This document shows positions 45,234 through 57,900 of a stretch of DNA of 64,000 nt, one piece after another; position 1 is the first letter of the stretch; each line of letters opens with the position of its first letter. The notes below the pieces were generated by a model. It saw only the letters and a program-made list of their open reading frames with translations, did not search any database and was not told the DNA's origin. The stretch covers positions 2,802,501 through 2,866,500 of the forward strand of contig NC_063998.1 of the NCBI RefSeq assembly GCF_932276165.1, written 5' to 3'. The translations under genes were made by a program, and so were the position numbers. This DNA is from Plutella xylostella (lineage: Eukaryota; Arthropoda; Insecta; Lepidoptera; Plutellidae).

Positions 45234-48050
45234 ATGAGGCGACGGGATGATAATTTCCCCGATAATGGATTTGAAGCATGGGGGGGTTACATGCAGGCTA
45301 AAATAGCTAAATTGGAAGAGCAGTTTCGGTTGCGGGCTAAAAACAATGAAGAGCAAGTCTCAAACATCTTCAGTGGCGTGAGTATTTATGTTAACGGCTA
45401 TACAAATCCTTCTGCTGATGAATTAAAAGGTCTTATGGCAAGACACGGTGGTGTTTACCATACTTATCAGAGAAGTGGTGATTATATCATAGCTTCAAAT
45501 TTACCCGATTTTAAAGTGAAGAAAATGGACTTGGACAAAGTTGTTAAGCCAGAATGGATAACAGAAAGCATAGCATCTAATTGTTTGCTAAACTATAAGG
45601 ATTACCTACTTTATAACAGTTTTAGGACACAGCCCAAACTAAACTTTGATGTTGTAACAAAATCTGAATGTTCTTCTTACAATAAAACTTCAGTCAGTCC
45701 TCCTAACAAAACTGATCCATCAGTCTCTTTTCCGGGTGTCAAAGTGGTAACAGCTCCAAGTTATGATGCAAGCTCAAAAAGTAATTTTAATGTTTTTGAA
45801 ACTAGCAACCAAATAATATCTGATATAACAAAACACTGTGACACAAGCATAAAGACAGCCGCTGATCCTAATTTTATATCAGAATTTTATAATAACTCCC
45901 GACTTCACCACATATCTCAACTTGGAGCTACCTTCAAGCAATACATCAATGATTTAAGAGAAAATAGTGATTTTACTTTTCCATCTCGGGTAGAGCTAAA
46001 AGAGTCAATACACATATTAAGTAGAGGGAATGGATCACAAAGTTCATTTGAAGGTGGTAAAATAATAATGCATATTGATATGGACTGTTTCTTTGTATCA
46101 GTTGGTTTACGTAAGAGACCTGAATTACGAGGCCAACCTGTTGCCGTAACACATTCCAAAGGAGGACAACCTCATTCAAAGCGGCCAGGAGTTGACAGGA
46201 ACACTGAATTTCATATGTACAAACAAAAGCAGGCCAAAAAGTTATGCAAAGCTGCTGGATTGGCAGAAGATATGATTGATGTTGAGGAAATTGAAACAAG
46301 AGTGGATGGTATTACAGATGATGGAGATAAGTATGGATCTATGAGTGAAATTGCCTCTTGTTCATATGAAGCAAGAGCTAAAGGTGTAAGTAATGGAATG
46401 TTCATGGGGGCAGCACTAAGATTATGTCCAGACTTACAAACCATTCCATATGATTTTGAAGGATATAAAGAAGTAGCATTCACCCTATACAATACAATTG
46501 CCAAGTATATACTAGATATTGAAGCAGTCTCCTGTGATGAAATGTATGTTGATTGTACTGAACTCCTCAAAACAATAGATGTATCTGCCCATGATTTTGC
46601 TTCTGCATTGAGGATGGAAATAAAAGAAAAAACAGGTTGTCCCTGCTCAACTGGATTTGGTGGAAACCGTTTACAAGCAAGGCTAGCAACCAAACATGCT
46701 AAGCCAGATGGTCAATTCTTTTTATGTAGTGATTTAGTTAACGACTTTATGTACGACATTAAACTAAGAGATTTACCTGGTGTAGGCCGACAAACATCAC
46801 AAAAACTGGAAGCAATAGGTCATCAAACATGTGGCTCTTTACAAACTTTGCCATTGGATGTATTACGACGTCAGCTTGGTAATAAAACAGGATCTCAATT
46901 ATATGATCAGTGTCGTGGGCGAGACCCAACACCTCTTGCATTTTTTACTGTCAGAAAGTCAGTATCTGCAGAAGTGAATTATGGAATCAGATTTGAGAAT
47001 GAAGAACAATGTTTTGAGTTTCTACAACAATTGTCAGCTGAAGTACAAACAAGAATGGTGCAATATAAAGTAGTAGGCAAGTGCATTACATTGAAGCTGA
47101 TGGTTAGAGCTGCAGATGCTCCTGTTGAAACTGCAAAATTTATGGGTCATGGTTTCTGTGATGTAATAAACAAATCTGTCAACGTGAACAATCCTACCAG
47201 TGATGCTTGTGTAATATCTAAGGAGGTGATTGGAATTTGTAAGAAATTAAAAGTAGAACCAAAAGAAATGAGGGGAATAGGTATTCAAGTCACAAAGTTA
47301 GAGACAACGACAAACAAGGCGATTAAAGGTGCCATGAATAAATACCTTTCCACTACCAACAAACACACAAAGGGCATTAAAAATGAGTCCAATAATATAA
47401 TGGTGGAAAATTCTAAAGAAGTTAATTCTTGTGTAAAAAAAGAAGAACTTGTACCTGAGAATCACTCAAGAACTCCAAAAAAGTTAGTTTCAGTGACATC
47501 ACCACAAAGAAAGAAATCCCCAGTAATTGGTACATCCAAGTCACCTGTAAGACGAAGAGGAAGACCTCCAAAGAGCTTATCCACTAAACCTCAAGATACA
47601 ACTTCAATTAATCTCATGAACAAGTTTTTGTTTGGCCAAAGTAGAGATTCATTCAATTTAATAGAGGAAAAATATGTACCTGCTAATGATGCATCTAACA
47701 AATTAGTTAAAATTAATAAAACAAGTGAAGTGAATAAATCACCAGAATCAGAAAGATTAGATTTAATAGGTCTACCATGGCAAAATGTTAGAGAGTTACT
47801 GAGAGCCTGGCTGGACAGTGGCCAAACTCCTTTACCTTGTGATATTAATTTAATAATTACATATATGAGAGAAATGGTTATAAATAAACAAATCGATAAA
47901 CTTATTATATTAATTAATTTCTTAAGACGTAGAACATGTGAAATGAAAGAAGATAAGTGGATTGAAGTCTATCAACATATTGTGTTAGAAGTACAAAATG
48001 CTATGATTGCTATTTACGGTAAAAAACTGTACATTGAGGAAAGTACCTAA
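45234..48050 (+). CDS. REV1: DNA repair protein REV1 (Y-family polymerase, dCMP transferase)
   Basis: A single-exon ORF of 938 residues. Order of domains: a BRCT domain (about 45-135; FSGVSIYVNGYTNPSADELK, KPEWITESI); the Y-family polymerase (about 275-660) with HIDMDCFFVSVGLRKRPELR (about 279) and SCDEMYVD (about 432), which hold the catalytic acidic residues; a helix-hairpin-helix LPGVGRQTSQKLEAIG (about 515); a basic AT-hook-like RRRGRPPK (about 772); and the REV1 C-terminal domain (about 843-938; LIGLPWQNVRELLRAWLDSG) that binds REV7 and other TLS polymerases. REV1 inserts dCMP opposite abasic and bulky lesions and scaffolds translesion synthesis. The start ATG precedes a conserved FPDNGFEAWGGYM motif. 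AATAAA follows just after the stop. Absence of introns is notable beside ATRX. Confidence 0.97.
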   Translation: MRRRDDNFPDNGFEAWGGYMQAKIAKLEEQFRLRAKNNEEQVSNIFSGVSIYVNGYTNPSADELKGLMARHGGVYHTYQRSGDYIIASNLPDFKVKKMDLDKVVKPEWITESIASNCLLNYKDYLLYNSFRTQPKLNFDVVTKSECSSYNKTSVSPPNKTDPSVSFPGVKVVTAPSYDASSKSNFNVFETSNQIISDITKHCDTSIKTAADPNFISEFYNNSRLHHISQLGATFKQYINDLRENSDFTFPSRVELKESIHILSRGNGSQSSFEGGKIIMHIDMDCFFVSVGLRKRPELRGQPVAVTHSKGGQPHSKRPGVDRNTEFHMYKQKQAKKLCKAAGLAEDMIDVEEIETRVDGITDDGDKYGSMSEIASCSYEARAKGVSNGMFMGAALRLCPDLQTIPYDFEGYKEVAFTLYNTIAKYILDIEAVSCDEMYVDCTELLKTIDVSAHDFASALRMEIKEKTGCPCSTGFGGNRLQARLATKHAKPDGQFFLCSDLVNDFMYDIKLRDLPGVGRQTSQKLEAIGHQTCGSLQTLPLDVLRRQLGNKTGSQLYDQCRGRDPTPLAFFTVRKSVSAEVNYGIRFENEEQCFEFLQQLSAEVQTRMVQYKVVGKCITLKLMVRAADAPVETAKFMGHGFCDVINKSVNVNNPTSDACVISKEVIGICKKLKVEPKEMRGIGIQVTKLETTTNKAIKGAMNKYLSTTNKHTKGIKNESNNIMVENSKEVNSCVKKEELVPENHSRTPKKLVSVTSPQRKKSPVIGTSKSPVRRRGRPPKSLSTKPQDTTSINLMNKFLFGQSRDSFNLIEEKYVPANDASNKLVKINKTSEVNKSPESERLDLIGLPWQNVRELLRAWLDSGQTPLPCDINLIITYMREMVINKQIDKLIILINFLRRRTCEMKEDKWIEVYQHIVLEVQNAMIAIYGKKLYIEEST

Positions 48051-48979
48051 CAAGTTCAATGAGTACAAAATAAAATGGTTATTTAATTAATTCATTTTAT
48101 TTATTTCATCCCAATACTCTGACTTCTATGACTATAGAAAAAAACAGCAATTATTTATTTCATAATTTTTACTCAATAATGCGTATGTACTTACTTAAAT
48201 TTTTATATCACTATGCTGCCGATGACTTTGAAATTTGATATTTTGACAAGATTTATTTATCTTTGGCAGCTTTGAAATCACAGAGATTGATGATCAATTA
48301 ATTCTGATGAAGAAGTTTAATAACTTTATAAAATGGCAGTGTTACCCTTTCATTTTGCAATATTATATCAATAGTAATGTTGATAGTTTCAGCGTCAAAA
48401 AAATCTGCTTTTACCGAACTATCGGGCAATTTGCAATGACTTCATCACAGCTACATTTTGTCACAAGTCTACAAAATGTTGAAAATAAATCTAAAATGTC
48501 AGTAGCAAGTATGGACGTAAATTGCTCAAGAAAACAATAAATTATTGAAAATATAAACAATTTGTGCTACAATTATACTTTCAAACAAATATGAGCTGCA
48601 AGCTTCCAGCTTAAAACTAAAATACTTTATGACAACAGTAAAAGCAACCCAATATCTGTTCATGCGGGTTTGTTTTCGTAATAATTATTAGTTATTTGCC
48701 TATGATCTAGGTATTCAGCATACAGAAATAAACTATTAGTAAAAATAATATTATGCCTTCAATAACATTTAGGTTTATGGCTCTCCATTGTGGTAGGTAG
48801 ATAAACACGATGTTACTATAACATAAATTAGAACATTCTAAGTCTAATTGATTTTAAAGAACTGAAACAGCATATGAATAGGGAAAATGCCCCTGTGAAA
48901 TGCGAATAAAAATTAACTTTATTAAGTATATGAACAAAAATATCCTGTTTTACGCGTTTACGTTCGAAGGCACGGTTAC
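48051..48979. other. Intergenic DNA between the converging REV1 and TBCEL genes
   Basis: About 930 AT-rich bases including the REV1 polyadenylation signal (near 48069) and the probable TBCEL 3' untranslated region. The ORF at 48307-48540 matches nothing I know. Confidence 0.5.
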
Positions 48980-51900
48980 TTAGGCAGAGGCAGTGGAGTT
49001 AGCAGAGATAGAGTGTTTGAACTTGGAGTCTATGATGATCTCGTCGCCGGAGCGGATGTTGTAAGAGTACAGCTGCTTCGTCGGGTACTTCATCTCCTCT
49101 GGACCCTGAAAAGAATTCAAATATAAGTATTTCATTACGGGAAAAATTATTAATAGCCATGCGATTTTCACTCCCAGTTTATGTGTTAAATAGTGAAGAT
49201 TCATACTCTAATACCACAAAAAAACTTTAAACACTGTTTAAAAAGCGTTTAAAACGCAATTCGACTATAAGCCCTAAACATCTGTTAAATACTGTCTAAG
49301 TTTTTGTGGTAAGGTCCATAATGTTTAAAAATACCCTGTATCGGTTGACTAAATTAAAAGACAAGGATTAATTGTTGTAGAAGCGTTTTCGTTAAATCAT
49401 TATTGAAAATTTAATCGTTTTGAAAGTGTATTTTATCGACGAAAATAATACTGTGAGAAAATTCAAAATACCTGACTGTCGCGGAGTTCTTGATCTACGT
49501 AGAAGAGTCGCATTTTGGACGCGGGGAACCCGGCCAAACGCTCCAGCCGCCCTTTTAGATCAGATACCGTTCTGTAAAATAAAGCATCATGTGTTAGTAA
49601 ACAGTGTGACCGAAAGCTGAATATAAAAAAAAAAAAAAAAAAAACACACGCACTCACGCCTTGTACTACTGTACTCCCTTGCGGGGTAGGCAGAGGTGCA
49701 TTGCTGCACCCACTTTTCGCCAGAGTGTATGTTAGTCCCAATGTAATAGGGGGCGAGCCTATTGCCATTTAACGGGCACATCCAAGACCCGAGAACAAAT
49801 ATCTGTGTTTAAACAAATATCTGCCCCAGCCGGGAATCGAACCCGGGACCATCGGCTCAGTAGTCAGGTCACTAACCACTACGCCATTCGGTCGGCTGAA
49901 TATAAGGTAAAGTTTTAGTTTCTACAAAGTATAAATTCTTTATCAGACATTTCAGGTAATCTCTATAGGAAACTTTACCTCTAACATAATGCTTTAAATA
50001 ACAATAGATATAACATCAAACTTACTTAAGTTGTTGTTAGGTTAGGTTATTCTATGTACGCAAAACTTACGCTTTACGCTATAAAATACGAAAGCGAGCT
50101 GACCAATAACAATAACGCTGTATCAACAATAGAACTACAGACACTAAAGATGCACCCACCTGTACACATCGACGGTGCGAACCTCGCTGGTGTCCCCGCA
50201 CGTGAAGGTGATCTGCACGCGCTTCTCCGGCCGCAGGTCCACCGACACCAGCGGGTCCAGCTTGCCATGCACGCCCACCAGCTCCCAGTATCTGGAAGTT
50301 TAGAAAAACAACATTACATTTTCGTGTACAAGTGCGGTTGTACTTTTTCGTAGACCCTTATTTAGGGCTTTGTGCGTCAGGTTTTTATCTAAATATTCTC
50401 TGTTATACCCTCATTCACTCCATACATTTGCATTGTACATATACCTAGGTACGCTACGTACGTTAAACTAATGGCAGCGGGACTAATTTTATTAAACCTT
50501 GGACTGTTACTACTTTTTTATTATGAAATTCCCAGATTTTCAAAGTTAATACGTAAATAACATGTCAGCCCGCTGATGATTTAAATGTCCATTATCCTAA
50601 TAGTTAGCTCAACATCCCATTGAATGCGATCTTCATTTCCCTGCATCTAAACTATGCTATCTATAACGTTTTTATCGATTAAAAGATAATTATTAGTCTT
50701 CTTGAATGTGAACAAAGCGTTGCATACATTTTTGTAATAATATTGGGGTTTATTTTCGACTGTTTTTGTTTTTTCATCATTATTGGTGCCCGTCATGGCC
50801 TGTGCGCTTCAGGCCACGCAGTCGTTTGTGCAATGCCAAACGATTTCTAAAGTGCGAGTTTTATAACAATGATCACCATTCATAAACATTAACTAGTAGA
50901 TATCTACAGCCGGCAGCCGTATTATAAAAGGGTCGTTATTATGTTACGATAGAATAATTTTGTTGAGCAAGGTTTTAGATGCAGACCAAACAGTATTTTA
51001 TTTGTCTTGAGTTATATCTGGGATAACTTGCCCTAGTTTATATGAAACGCCGCTTGTTTAACAAACATTCCTAATTTTAACTCAATCCAGCACTAAACTA
51101 ACAAAGTACTAAAACAAATAAAATGATATACAATTTTTAAACCTTCAGTATTCTACAGCCTTCAATCTCATCCTGAATGTAAATCTGTAATGAATGATTG
51201 ATATAAATTCTATATTTAAATCTGTTCAGTCCATAGGGTTATGTGGGAATGTATTTGCATATGATTTTAGGTATTTAGGTCAGCACAATATTTGCATGCT
51301 GTTTCCACACCCACTGTAGGACTATATTGTATCTATGGAGACCTTCGGATAACTTTCCTAAGGTTACACAATGCTAACAACCAATAAACTCAACGAAGCT
51401 ATCTATGACTTATTTAATCTACAACGAACATATAAATCAAACAAGATAATCATACTGTAAACTGCGAAAAATTCAGAGCATTTTCATATCACTTTAAATA
51501 TTTTAAGAATGCATTCAAATCGCTAATACCTACTTTATTGCAACAAACACATGTCATACACATTCCACATCCTTCTTCCAAAACTCATTACAGCCAATTC
51601 ACAGCTTGCATTGTAAAAGCCTTTCTCTACATATACAATCTATCTCAGATATTTGCATATCTTTATCTGTATAACCTATGCTACCGATAAATGATTTAGA
51701 ACTTAGCTCACCTATCAGGCCGGTCAGCCTCCGGCTTCTCCATGTAGTACCGTATGAAGGCCCTCTCCGCCGACTCGCGCTCCTCGGCCGGCACCGCGCC
51801 GCCCCCGTTCAGGGTCTTCACGAGCGGCAACCGAGCCACCAGAAGCAGGCGCCGCTCATGTTCTGTAGACTCCACGCGCTCCCAGAGAGGCCAGCCCTGG

Positions 51901-54900
51901 AAGGAGTAGGTTAGAGGTTAGAGGCTGGTTGAAAGGAAAATAGCGCTGGAATAAGCGGTGGGTTTTAAAGCTGGTTTGTGGGGAAATGGGTTGGAGCAAT
52001 AGTGGGTACGGTTAAAGCCTGGTTGGTGGAATGCGTTTTGGTTTGGTTTTTTGGGGTGTAGAGTTCTTGTCAGGTAATTGTAATGTAGATTTTATAGGAT
52101 TATGAACGGAGGGCAAACCGATATTTTGCAGACAGCCTATGCATGCAATGTCGAAGTACGGAAATTTTTGTTTATTCAAAACTTACACCTATTAGATGTA
52201 AATCAAAACGTCAAGATTTCCTATATTTCTGCATATTGAAGTTAAAATTCATGATCTGGTTTTGCCTTATTAAATTATTTAAAACAGAAATGGTACCTAA
52301 GTCGATTCCGCTCACGGCCAGACAAAAAACATACTTATTCATCATTTAAGAATCCTCATATACATATAAAGGAACAAAACAAACATGATATTGCGGATTT
52401 ATTTCGGTTAGTTATTATTCGATCCAAGGCTAGGCAACCATCAAGTTTCCTTCTAGGGAGCTCTGGCGGAATCTTCGCAAAAACTTTGCTGTGCTAAGCC
52501 ACTGGTAGATAAGTCTACGGAGGTTTTAAGTCCCCTAGGTTTTATAGCTTTGTTGTTCGAACTAACAAGATGTAGAAAACTATTATGCGTAGGTATAGTC
52601 CTAACGTTATAATTTAAGGCATGAAGCTAGCCTAGGCACCATTCAGAATTTCAGACACATCTAAGAGTTCTAAGACCCGAGGGAAAATATCTGCATTTCG
52701 GTAAACAAAATCTCCCTCCGAAAATCAAACGGGACCCTCAAAACATTATCTACATCCGCATCGATAATGCGCCCTTTGTTCTCATGTTTGCGTGCACCGG
52801 TATATCACTTATACAGAACCGACTTCTCCTTATAAAGAAGGCGGAACTCCTGAATCAGAGAATTGGCATTTCGTTTTGTTTTGCTTTCCCACAGGGGCAT
52901 CTTATAAACTTATAGGTGCGTTGGGCTGCGTCCTCGCCTTGATATCGCATTATTAGCATCCTTGTTGGTAGCATGATTAAATTACCTACCATGCAGGATT
53001 GGAGATAACTTAAGAGTCCCTATAAATAGTAAAAGCCTAGTCTCATAATCATGTTATTCCTCTATTACCCAATGCAATGCTGGACAAAACCTGGTTTTCT
53101 ATTTTATTTAGAGCACATGTGTTTGGTGTCGTGACTTCCGTTCGTGCATTGCGCCAGGGACATTAAATGTACAAATCTATGAGCGTTAATGTTTTAAACC
53201 CCATAAACTTATATTATACTAATTTACCCACTTTGCTTTATAATTGAATAAGTTATAGTGCTTATAATATATCCCTGTGATATGTTCACATTGTGTAGCT
53301 AGGTACATCGTTTTGTGTAGGTAGAGTTTCTGTGTTTCCAGTGTTTATTATGTAATTACCTACTTATTGACTGCACAAAATATTTAATTTTATACGAGTT
53401 ATTTTTAAGTATCCTTGGAAGTAATACCAAATTAATATAAAGTGCAGCAGTAAAATATTTCAACTTATTTTTGCATAAACAAAGAATTGATATTGTGCAA
53501 GAATGAGGAAAATAGGAAAACTACCGAGCAAATAGATTGTCCGAAGCTGAAGGTTAACTTACAAAAGATAAGTCGAGCTGCAAGTTCTATTGGTTTAAAG
53601 TACATTAACTATGTAATAATAACATACTTGCAAATACCTAGGTACTTACAATGTGGCAAAAACTGCCTCTGTGGTCTAGTGGTAGAAGCTTCGCTTCATG
53701 ACCCAGAGGTCCCGGGTTCGATTCCCGGGTGGGACCATCAATTTGTGTTTCTAAATTGTGGTTCTGAGTTTGGTTAGGACATAGAAGGCTGATCACCTGA
53801 TGTCCGAAACAGTGAAACGATCCATGCTGTCGGATGGGCATGTAAAGCAGTCGGTCCTGTGCCTAGCTCTCTCCAGTCGTGTCGGTCAATCCGTCCCATT
53901 GGGCTATGAGAGTGATGGAACAGAGAGTGCTCCTGTGTACTGCGCACACACTTGGGCACTATAATCTACTCCTGCGTAGATGGCTGATCTCAATTGAGAT
54001 TGGCCGCCGTAGTCGAAAATTCGGCTAGGAGGACATTATTATTATTACTTACAATGTGAGGATGACTTAATAATTTCCGCCTTTTGGATGTTGGACCAAA
54101 AGTGATTTTGGTAGTCGTGGTTGCAGTTAGATTAAGTTTTCAAACCCTATGCCTGTATTATGTATTGACATAATGTGACGCAGTCGATTATACATGGATA
54201 TTATGATAGTGTAAGAAAATCAAACGAGTAAAAAGAGTTATAATTTACGTAAAATTGTATATTTCATGTTTTATCTAATGTTTCGTCACCCAATTTCCAC
54301 AATAATCAGGGTGCTTATTGTGGAAATCATTTTAGATATTTAAAGACACGACAACCAAGTTTAAAAAAAAACTATCTATACATCGCACTCGCTACACCTG
54401 CAGTTAATAGCGCCTGGCTAATCAAGCGCATCGGACCCCTGCAACATTTGTTTTGACCCCCAACACAACACAACTCCCATAGATTTATTAATGCATGACT
54501 GCAAAAGACAACTAGGAGGTTAAAGTTTGAAATGAATTATTACATGCCTCATAAGAGTCAACTTGTACCGCTTATAATATTGATCTATTCGATCGTTAAA
54601 ACATTTGCTGAGAGCCTAATAGCAATAGCACTTTATTGCTTTAAGGCGGTATACTAGTTTAGTGCTTGGAGGAGTGGCAATGCTGTAAAACGAACTGTAT
54701 CTGCTGCAAGTTTTCATAATAACTCCTATAAGATTGTTTGGTTGGTCTTTCGCAATCATAACTAAATTCAAGAGAGATTCTCCGCTATCTTGTAGTATCT
54801 TGGTCACATACACGATATATCTCCTTGTAACATGTCACAAAGGAAATGTACCGCTAGCCCTTTACCGTAAGGGCCTAGGACAGTTGACCTACAAGCGTTA

Positions 54901-57900
54901 TTCTTAGGTCACGACATGCAGACTTTCTGCTATGTTCCCCTCGAGCCTTAGGTGCACTAAACGAGACACGGGTCAAATAGACAAAGACCGAGGTGCAATA
55001 CGCTGCAAAGGCCAGTGTTTGAACCTAATTCATAGCAAGCAAGCTATCGTTATTGTTTATGTCAGAGATCAAGAAATCATAGTTGTATTGTTAAGACTAA
55101 ACATGAATAGCTCTTTGCTTATACATGTTTGTACTAAGTCGAGCATTATACTAAAGTAGACAGGTGCATATCTAAAAGAATTAATTGTTGTATACGTGAT
55201 TAAGCTAATCGACTACCTTACCAGGTAAATCAGGATGCTGTGGGGCAGTCACGTCTTGGCAATAATGACGTATTGTATCTTGTAACTCTATAATATATCA
55301 TAGACAAAGGAACCGAACGTCTAGCCAGAGTGCATCGTCCACAGTCAAAGCATTTTAGCATTTACAACTTAGGTAATAGAGCCTTGTATAGACCAAGTTG
55401 TCTGAGCATTAGATAGGTAATTGCATGTTGTTAAGATGACGTAATTTTATTAGTTGAACTATAGACAGAATGGCGACGCATGCACCTTCTTATAATTTTC
55501 AATATTATAAATACAGTCAACCGTTACTGTCTTAAACATTACATTTCCCTAATGTAGTGTGACAGCACATACCCTTTCTCTTCATGTTCAGACATTGTGA
55601 ATCAGGCGGTTAATCTCTTATGTCATTGCAATAATTAACTTAATGTGAAAATATACATTCATACTATAGAAACCTACTTAGGTACACTTATTAACTCAAA
55701 TTTTATTCACCTATCAAAATATATACCTACTGACATAGTTGGCGTTGGAATACTATCGCTAATTACGGAAAAAACCAACAAATCATCCAGGTATACAAAG
55801 AAGTGCGCACTACGCGTGGGTAGTGTTATGCCTCTCCGACAAAGATTAAGCACAAACAGTTCATTGCTCGCTCCATTATGATTATGAATCATAACAGGTA
55901 GAATTTTCATGTTCATCTTAAAATTGCAGATTTTTGTTTTAATCCGACATGGCATACACTGATTTTCCGAGTTTATAAAACTCATGGGATCAGGAAGGTC
56001 GTATAGGCCATCTTCATATCCATTTTATAACCCTAGTGGTCATAAATTCTTTATTGTCTCGCCCTTGTGCAAAGAGCTTTTACACAGTCGAGCGAGTCGA
56101 TGCACTTTTATAATACCAGTTGTTCATAATGTTGGCCATGAAAATGGCCTTTTCAATAAAGGTGGTATACTTACATTAGATACATTTATTGTAAAGGTAC
56201 CAACACTGGATACCTATTTATAAATATCTATAAAAAAAAATTGTTTGTGTAGGGTATACTTAATCTTTTTCTACATTTTACCAAACTAGTCGGATCACTG
56301 GTTAACCAAATACTTATGTTTTTTTGTATGTTATGTTAATTCCCCGTAACCTTGACAATGACACGTGTTCATAACAATCCGCCATTTTCCTGCCTACGGT
56401 TTTTGTCCACGATCGTAGACAAGTGCTCATTGTTTGTTATTGTCTTGAATACACGACGGTCGTGGATTATTTAATTTTGTTTATCCTACCTACTCAATAG
56501 CACAAAAAATATTTTTGCCTGTTGTAGTGCCACTGTGTCAGACATAAGTATGCATAACTTGATGTTCTTAGGCGGTATCAAACGCAAGGCAAAACAAAAC
56601 AGAGGCAAGGTTAATCAACCATCAAAGATAATAATAATCGTGTGAAATTCAAGGTTGTTCCCGACTGGGCGCTAGAGACTGCCCCTCGTGTTGAAACTCC
56701 TCGCGGCCGGAGCCTAGCCGCGGCCACATTCGTAACGTTACGCAAGCGAGCCGCCGATGTAGGTCGAGCCTAAATGCGGAAGACCTTCACCCGTATTGTG
56801 CGATAGCTTCATGCTCCCGAGGGACGCTACCCGGCCAGATTACGAAGACAGAATCCCTAAACAGTCTGATGCTACAGGCTAAAATATAACTTGACGGTGT
56901 ATGCGATATGAGCCTGCATTATACCAAGATCTATGAATTGGCTCCGGTCATTTGGCAAATGAATGGACAGAGCAATTAAGATTATGCATTCATTCGTGAG
57001 TTTAATTTAGATCTGTTTCTCGAGTATGTGATAAAATTAGTTAGAGCGCCAATCAATATGCAATGACTCACCTGCACTCGTAAGCTCTTCAGCGCCGGGA
57101 ATAGGGCCAGCTTGTCCACCTCGTCCCATGTCGCTAAGCCCGTGTTGTTGAGGTTTAGAAATCTGAGACACCTAAAAATATAACAAAAAAAACTGTAATT
57201 ATCAATTAACTTTATGAAACAAAACGCATTTTATCAAGTTCAATTAGGTCAATGTTATTAAGTAAGTGTTAACTACTTCCTTACGGTCGCAGTGAAGGTC
57301 AGAAACGAATTCAATTAATTTGCAAAGATTATACTCACTGGAAGGCGTCGTGACTCTTTTTGTTTCCGTTTCTGTCGTCGCACTTCTCGCACGGATCAGG
57401 CGCCAGCGTCGTGATGGGACAGTCGTTGACTAGCAAAGTCTCCAGCTTCGGGAAGGCGTAGCCCAACTTGGATATCTCCCTCCAGCTACTCACTGGGTTA
57501 CCAGAGAAGTGTAGCTTCTTCAATTGCTCATGGACTGGCTCTTGATTTTCGGGAAGGTTCAGTCTGGAGCACGCATCGCACTTCTCCTTCACGTCTATTT
57601 CCTTCCCGCTCAGATCCACATAGGTGTACTCGTTGAGGCTCAAATGCAGCTCGTCTAGAGCTGGTAGAGACTTGAGCAGTGCGTGGACGCTGGGCCAGCC
57701 CACGTACGTGGAGTTCAGCACGAGGTTGCTGAGACTGTCCCACCGCGGTCGCAGGGCCTGCGCCGCCTGGATCTGCGCCGACAGTCGGTTGAACGACAAG
57801 TTCAGGAAGCGAACGCGCGGAGTCTGCTCGAGCACAGCGAAAACCTAAAGAAAACAATCATCAATCGACTCGGTGTCTTACGAGAAACATTACGTGAGCG

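Larger units (their letters stand above)
51897..57071. other. Large TBCEL intron
   Basis: 5.2 kb of mostly AT-rich sequence with one SINE (53656-54045) and one GC-rich island (56650-56880). No exon of a nested gene is recognisable. ORFs at 52143-52349, 54932-55159, 55645-55881, 55707-55985 and 55984-56223 match nothing I know. Confidence 0.55.

Noticed and set aside
53665..53735. Possible tRNA gene with A and B boxes (also at 10021-10087, 18118-18190 and 49830-49894)
   Set aside because: The 5' and 3' ends do not pair as an acceptor stem, and each is the head of a longer SINE with a tail and target duplication.
55707..55985. Minus-strand ORF containing FVYLDDLLVFS, like a Ty3/gypsy reverse transcriptase motif
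   Set aside because: No other reverse transcriptase motif lies before or after it and the flanking residues do not fit; probably chance.
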